A DNA stretch of 64,000 nucleotides, from NCBI GenBank assembly GCA_009823505.1, contig VZQC01005872.1, positions 51,214 to 115,213 of the forward strand. Reading direction: 5' to 3'. The notes under the pieces were generated by a model that was not told the DNA's origin, searched no databases, and saw nothing but the letters and a program-made list of their open reading frames with translations. The first letter of the stretch is position 1; each line of letters opens with the position of its first letter. The stretch is from Rhizomys pruinosus (lineage: Eukaryota > Chordata > Mammalia > Rodentia > Spalacidae). The translations under genes and the position numbers were made by a program. Below, in pieces: positions 59,396 through 64,000 of this stretch.

Positions 59396-59696
59396 ATGGC
59401 TGTATCCAAAAAGGTCATCCCTTCCTTGTCGGAGTGCCGGTGCCAGATTTGTATGGAAATCTTCATCGAGCCCGTAACCCTCCCTTGCAACCACACGCTC
59501 TGTAACCCGTGCTTCCAGGCGACGGTCGAGAAGGCCAGTTTATGCTGTCCCTTCTGTCGCCGCCGTGTCTCTTCGTGGACTCGGTACCATACCCGAAAAA
59601 ATTCTCTCATCAATACGGACCTGTGGGAGATCATTCAGAAACACTATGCCAAAGAATGCAAGCTTAGAATCAGTGGACAAGAATCAAAGGAAATCT
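59396..59696 (+). CDS. Rnf168: Rnf168 coding exon 1: E3 ubiquitin ligase RNF168, RING finger
   Basis: The exon encodes the first 100 residues of RNF168 (about 570 in full). RNF168 is a nuclear E3 that ubiquitinates H2A/H2AX at K13/K15 next to DNA double-strand breaks and so recruits 53BP1. Seen: M-A-V-S-K-K-V-I-P-S-L-S-E-C, then a C3HC4 RING with C16, C19, C31, H33, C36, C39, C51 and C54 all present, then R-R-R-V-S-S-W-T-R-Y-H-T-R. The exon is preceded by the acceptor at 59366-59367 and ends in phase 1 at the donor GTGAGT (59697). The start is the first ATG of this frame in the exon and matches family length. Remaining exons lie right of the window. Gln at position 17, in the family's C-x-C-G-I-C motif, is unusual but is not a zinc ligand. 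Confidence 0.96.
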
Positions 59697-60288
59697 GTGA
59701 GTATAACCCAGGCATATTCACTGCTTAAAACCGAATCTTTTTATAAGGCGAATCATCTTTCCATTTGGAGAAAAGGGGGAACAAAGGAGGAAATCATGCA
59801 AATTTTTCTTGAGGATTTGTGGTTTTATGAGCGCCTCCCCCCACGTCCGTTAAAGTCAGAGGCAAAATTTTTGTGCATTGTAATAGTGCCCGGGCTGTGC
59901 TCAGCTGTGAATTGAGTTATAAAAAAGTAAAAAAGAATTTCCCGTTTACAATAAACCACTCTAAACATAACCAGTGGTCACATTCCTGTATTGACAGTTC
60001 TTTCTCTGACTTGTTAATTCACCTCCAGTGTCATCCTCTCATTTTAGTCAGCAAGCCTAAAATCGATTCCCATTACCAATGTCATCTAGTTTAGTCATTT
60101 TTGCTTGAACCCTTCACCTTGGGGACCCATGAGCTGCAAAAATGATCTGCAGTATGTCAGCTTGCCAGTGTTACAGTAAGCCATTCAGTGTTCCTGTTCA
60201 GCCCTTGAATGTGTGCAGCCTGTACTGCAATGTACCTGCCTTTTATTTGTTGATTATGGGGAAAAAAAAAAGCAAAACTCGTTAACTT
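59697..60288. other. Rnf168 intron 1, unique part
   Basis: No repeat recognised and no second exon visible. Confidence 0.55.
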
Positions 60289-60434
60289 TTTTTTTTTTTT
60301 GTCTTTTTGAGACAAGGTCTCCTTTTACTCCCAGCAGGCCTGGAGCTCGCTATGTAGACCAGGCTGGCCTTGAACTCACAGAGATCTGCCTGCCTTTGCC
60401 TCCCAAGTGCTAGGATTAAAGGCGTGCACCAGGC
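60289..60434 (-). repeat. B1 SINE, antisense
   Basis: Near full length, head slightly truncated. Confidence 0.88.
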
Positions 60435-60535
60435 AGTAATTTCTTCATGATCCCAGATCAACTAGCACTTGAGCTGTGGCCCCGGTGGCTCTGGTGGCCA
60501 CTTAGTAAGGTAATGGGCAGCCTTCACTCTGCTGT

Positions 60536-60740
60536 CAGTGAATTTCACCATTTTAGATATTTCACATAAGGGGAAGTCATAGAATATCTTCATATTTGAC
60601 CTGGTTCACTTAGCATAATACTTCTTTGGTTCATGCACAGTATGACATGTATCAGTACTTAATTTTTAGGGCTTTTTATTGCTGCACAGTGTTAGATTTT
60701 GTTTACTCGTTCACTCTTTGATGGCCTTTTGGAGTAATTT
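60536..60740 (+). mobile_element. Old L1 (L1M-type) 3' UTR fragment
   Basis: 'ttcacttagcataatacttc' and 'gttcatgcacagtatgacat' followed by 'gtatcagtacttaatttt' and 'tttattgctgcacagtgtta' follow the well-known 3' end of ancient mammalian L1 elements. No coding remnant is present. Confidence 0.65.
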
Positions 60741-61009
60741 GAGAGCTTGTTCAGGGTCCTAGCAAGGGAGAGCAGCTCCTGTTCTACCCTTGATGGAGGA
60801 ATGGTCCTGCTCTGTTACAACTTTGGGAGGGATGCGTGGGGAGTGTTGGGAAGAGGGGTGTCCGCCTAGCCAGCCAGCCAGCTGAATTGACCTGGTAATT
60901 GGTGAGGTGACCTGTTGCAGCCAGATTGTGCCCACATCCTCTTTGTCTTGATATTTCTGTACAAGTTTGAATATTTGATTTTCATTTCTTTTATTTTTTT
61001 TTATTTTTT
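60741..61009. other. Unique Rnf168 intron DNA
   Basis: No recognised feature. Confidence 0.5.
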
Positions 61010-61031
61010 GTGTTTTTTTTTTTTTTTTTTT

Positions 61032-61360
61032 TTTTGAGACAAGGTCTCATATCATTACACCTGGCTGGTCTGGAACTCTATATAGACCAGACTTCGCCTT
61101 GAATTCACAGAGATCCTCCTGCCTCTGGGATTAAAGTAAAGGTATGTATGTGCCATGCAGCTGGAGAGCTGGCTCAGCAGTTAAAAGCATTGGCTACTCT
61201 TTCAGAGGACCCAGATTCTGTTCCCTGCACCCAAATACTGGCCAACAACTATCTGTAACTCCAGTTGCAGGGGATCTGATGTCTTCTGGCCTCTTCAGAC
61301 ATTGCAAGCAGGTGGTGCACCTACATCCATGCAGGCAAAAAACACTCTTAAAACTAAAAA
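61032..61360. repeat. Worn antisense B1 and sense B3
   Basis: B1-like 61032-61137; B3 61160-61360. Confidence 0.7.
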
Positions 61361-61909
61361 AAGTAAATTTAAAGGCGTGTGACACTATGGCAGGCAAGTA
61401 AACAAACTGAAACTAGTCTACAAAATAGGAAGCCTTTGGAAGAAAGGGGACTGACGCAGCAGCAAGAGGGAAAGCATTAGACTTGGAGGGAAGGCCGCTT
61501 GAGGCGAGAATCTGCCCCATAACTGTCCAGAGAACATTTCACACCCAGGAAGATAAGGCACAGCAGAGTCCAGAGTAAGTATGGAAATAGAAACAGGAGA
61601 ATTCAGTCCACAAACAGATCCAAACACCTGAGTGAGTGGCGTTTCTCCTTGGATCTGTGCACAAGTACACACATGCAGCTTTCTCTAAATAAAATGAACT
61701 TCTAGAGATAGCCAGAGCAGTTATCAGAAGAGTGGTGGAGCCCTCTGCAGTCTGCCTAGTGGCCAGATTTCCATCTGCTTGACCTTAATGTCTGCCAGTC
61801 AGTCACCAGTGCCAGTCCGTGTGCACAGAGCTTTCATTTCAGGCCTAGTTTTAGAGCAAAATGTAGACCATAAGACTTTCTAAATCTCAGATTAAAAGAA
61901 AAATTTGAT
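61361..61909. other. Unique Rnf168 intron DNA
   Basis: No recognised feature. Confidence 0.5.
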
Positions 61910-62075
61910 TGGTTTGGTAGTGCACAACTTTAATCCCAGCACTCTGGAGGCAGAGGCAGGTGGGTCTCTATGAGTTCAAGGCCAGCCTAGTCTACATAGT
62001 GAGTTCCAGGACAGCTGGGGCTGCAGGGAGACCTAGTCTCAAAAAGACCAAAAAAAAAAAAAAAGAAAAAGAAAA
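61910..62075 (+). repeat. B1 SINE
   Basis: Full length, with an A-rich tail. Confidence 0.88.
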
Positions 62076-62315
62076 AAAAAATTGAAGCTATGTAAGTATG
62101 AAGACAAAACCAATCCAGAGTTAACAAACACTTCAGGAATAGAGTGTAACCTGTGTGTGTGTTGAGTGTTGTGGATGTGTGCAGACTTGTGAGCTTCATT
62201 CCATAAAACAAGTACCTATGCAGAATGGAACATCAGAAGAAAAAATACTTGCTTATGGGACAGCTTGATGTTCAACTCGAGAAAACTCACACAGCCATTG
62301 TTACTCTTTTTTTCC

Positions 62316-62560
62316 TTTTTCAAGAAAACCCCAGCCTGGTCTGCATAGGGAATCCCAGGCCCGCTGGGACTACAGGGAGACCCTGTCTCAAAAAGACCGA
62401 AAAAGAAAACCTGAGGGGTAATGGTGGTACACGCCTTTAATCCCAGCAGAGGCAGGTGGATCTCTGTGAGTTCAAGGCCAGCCTGGCTACAGAGAGAATT
62501 CCAGGCCACCGGGAATAAAGGGAAACCCTGTTCCAAAAAAAATAAATAAAAAAAAAATAA
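62316..62560 (+). repeat. Truncated B1 then B1
   Basis: 5'-truncated B1 (62316-62405) followed by B1 (62410-62545). Confidence 0.8.
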
Positions 62561-62637
62561 TGGAAAAAACAAAGATGTCGTATTAGTTTTCTAGAGCCAC
62601 GACAAAGCACAAAGTAGGTGACTTAAAAAAACAAAGA

Positions 62638-63085
62638 TTGGGGGCTGGAGAGATGGCCGGTTGTAAGAGTGCTGACTGCATTGCAGGACCAGGTTCGATC
62701 TCCAGCACCCAATGGCGGCTGAGCGAGCCGTCTTTAACTCCAGTTCCAGGGATCCAACACCCTCTTCTGTCGTCCGCGTGCAGCACACACACGGGTGCAC
62801 AAACCTGCATGGCGACAGTACATCATACACAAAATAAAAAATTAAAAAAATTAAAAAAACAAAAAAAAACAAAACAAAGATTAGGCTGGAGAGATGGTTT
62901 CGCAAAGAAGCACTGGCTACGTTTGCAGAGGACCCGGATTCTGTTCTGCATGTGGCTTAACAACCATAACTTCAGTTCCGGGGGACCCAGCATCCTCTTG
63001 CCTCTGTGGGCCTTGTATGCATGTAGTATACTCACTTACATTTAGACCAAAACACGCATACACATAAAATAAAAGTAAATAAAAT
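62638..63085 (+). repeat. B2 (indel-rich) then B3
   Basis: B2 62638-62835 has several missing bases in conserved boxes; B3 62882-63085. Confidence 0.8.
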
Positions 63086-63309
63086 AATAAAAAGTAGATT
63101 TCCTTATAGTACTGGGAGGCCAAAAATCCCAAATAAAGATGGAACCACGGGCCTTTGAACTTGAGCTGATGTGGAATCAGAGCCCTTCCCTGTCTGTGGG
63201 AAGCTTAGGACGGCTTCCCAGCAGTCTCGACAGTCCTTGCCTTTTCGTGCGTTCACATGTACTGCTCCACCCGGTGCTCTCCCTTTTGTGTTCTCTGTCC
63301 ATGTTAGTT

Positions 63310-63445
63310 CTCTTTTGGTCTTTTGAGACGGGTCTCCCTGAGCCCAGCTACCTGGAACTGCCTTACCAGGCTGGCCTTGACTCACAGATCTGCCTGCCTC
63401 TGCTCCTGAGTGCTGGGACTAAAGGCTGTGCAGTCTGCCTGGTTT
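63310..63445 (-). repeat. B1 antisense, indel-rich
   Basis: Recognisable along its length but missing many single bases. Confidence 0.8.
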
Positions 63446-63896
63446 TAATTTTTTTTTTTTTCTCAAGTTAGAGAGAAATTGTAGCGTTTATGCTTGTGCC
63501 TTTAATCCCAGCCCTTGGTTGTCTGAGGCAGTAGGGTCACAAGTTGGAACTGAGATCCTTAGTTGTTTTTGTTTTTTTCTTCACTATTTTGTACCCCATC
63601 TGTTCAGTATACTATTATGGGCTTTTAAAATTTTTTTTCTTCAGTTTCGTTGATGTTTTGTTTTGTTTGCTGCTTTCATTGCTGGAGATTGAGCACAAGG
63701 CTCTGGGCGTGCTGGGGATGTGCTCTGCCCAGCTAAATCACAGCCCTGGTCCTGTTTTTTGCTGTTATTTTAATGGAGTCTAGAGAAGGCTTGATATGCA
63801 TACGTGTGCCATTTGAAACAACTACAGAAACCCTCTGGCTTTTTAAATGGAATATCAAAAGAAGACAGTATTGGTGCCTTAATAATTATACATTTT
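63446..63896. other. Rnf168 intron with an ID-like relic
   Basis: Antisense ID-type remnant at about 63680-63748; otherwise unique. Confidence 0.5.
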
Positions 63897-64000
63897 AGGC
63901 TGGAGAGATGGTCTAGTGGTTAAGAGCACCGACTGCTTTTGCAAAGAACCCAGGTTCAATTCCCTGAACCCACATGGCGGCTAAGAACCATCTTCAACTC
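63897..64000 (+). repeat. B2/B3 head cut by the window end
   Basis: Head 'ggctggagagatggtctagt' through 'ggctaagaaccatcttcaac'. Confidence 0.88.

Noticed and set aside
59697..64000. Search for the second Rnf168 exon
   Set aside because: No sequence resembling the region following the RING finger was found; it must lie right of the window.

Overview
This is nuclear DNA from a mammal, almost certainly a myomorph rodent. It carries four protein-coding loci in the order and relative orientation of the conserved 3q29 (human) / chr16 (mouse) block: Fbxo45 (minus), Wdr53 (plus), Smco1 (plus) and Rnf168 (plus). Everything else is intron, intergenic DNA and a very dense carpet of rodent SINEs: B1 (7SL-derived), B2/B3 (tRNA-derived) and a few ID-type relics. 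The B1 copies end in a 'gggagaccctgtctc' tail that differs from the usual Mus/Rattus and hamster forms as I remember them, so this is probably not a mouse, rat or hamster. I cannot name the species from sequence alone.

Layout. 1-8271: intron 1 of Fbxo45 (its SPRY exons lie left of the window), with a plus-strand exon that reads as a KRAB-B box at 535-630. 8272-8586: Fbxo45 coding exon 1, inside a CpG island shared head-to-head with the Wdr53 first exon (about 8.3-9.03 kb). 9033-23191: Wdr53 5' intron, including a 2.5-kb direct tandem duplication (12.68-17.70 kb). 23208-23687 and 27969-28565: the complete Wdr53 coding sequence (358 codons), with a polyadenylation signal almost on the stop codon. 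30.87-31.67 kb: a minisatellite that appears to have grown inside a B2/B3 SINE. 40293-48070: three Smco1 coding segments, with an in-frame TAG in the last one and a doubtful first splice donor, so the gene looks decayed or mis-sequenced. 43.05-43.76 kb: a minus-strand solitary LTR-like element. 48.7-57.0 kb: a low-quality stretch with a second approximately 3-kb duplication whose copies meet at a single N (51879), which looks like assembly gap filling. 58.7-59.7 kb: Rnf168 promoter, 5' UTR exon and RING-finger coding exon 1; the rest is Rnf168 intron 1.

The genes are ordinary housekeeping loci: a ubiquitin-ligase substrate adaptor (Fbxo45), a WD40 protein (Wdr53), a small coiled-coil membrane protein (Smco1) and a DNA-damage ubiquitin ligase (Rnf168). 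They are conserved neighbours, not an operon or pathway. I found no undescribed multigene system. The most interesting signals are the possible loss of Smco1, the isolated KRAB exon, the SINE-born minisatellite, a recurrent B2-head/B1 composite SINE, and two tandem duplications that probably reflect assembly. SINE boundaries are read by eye and are good to about 5-10 bases.
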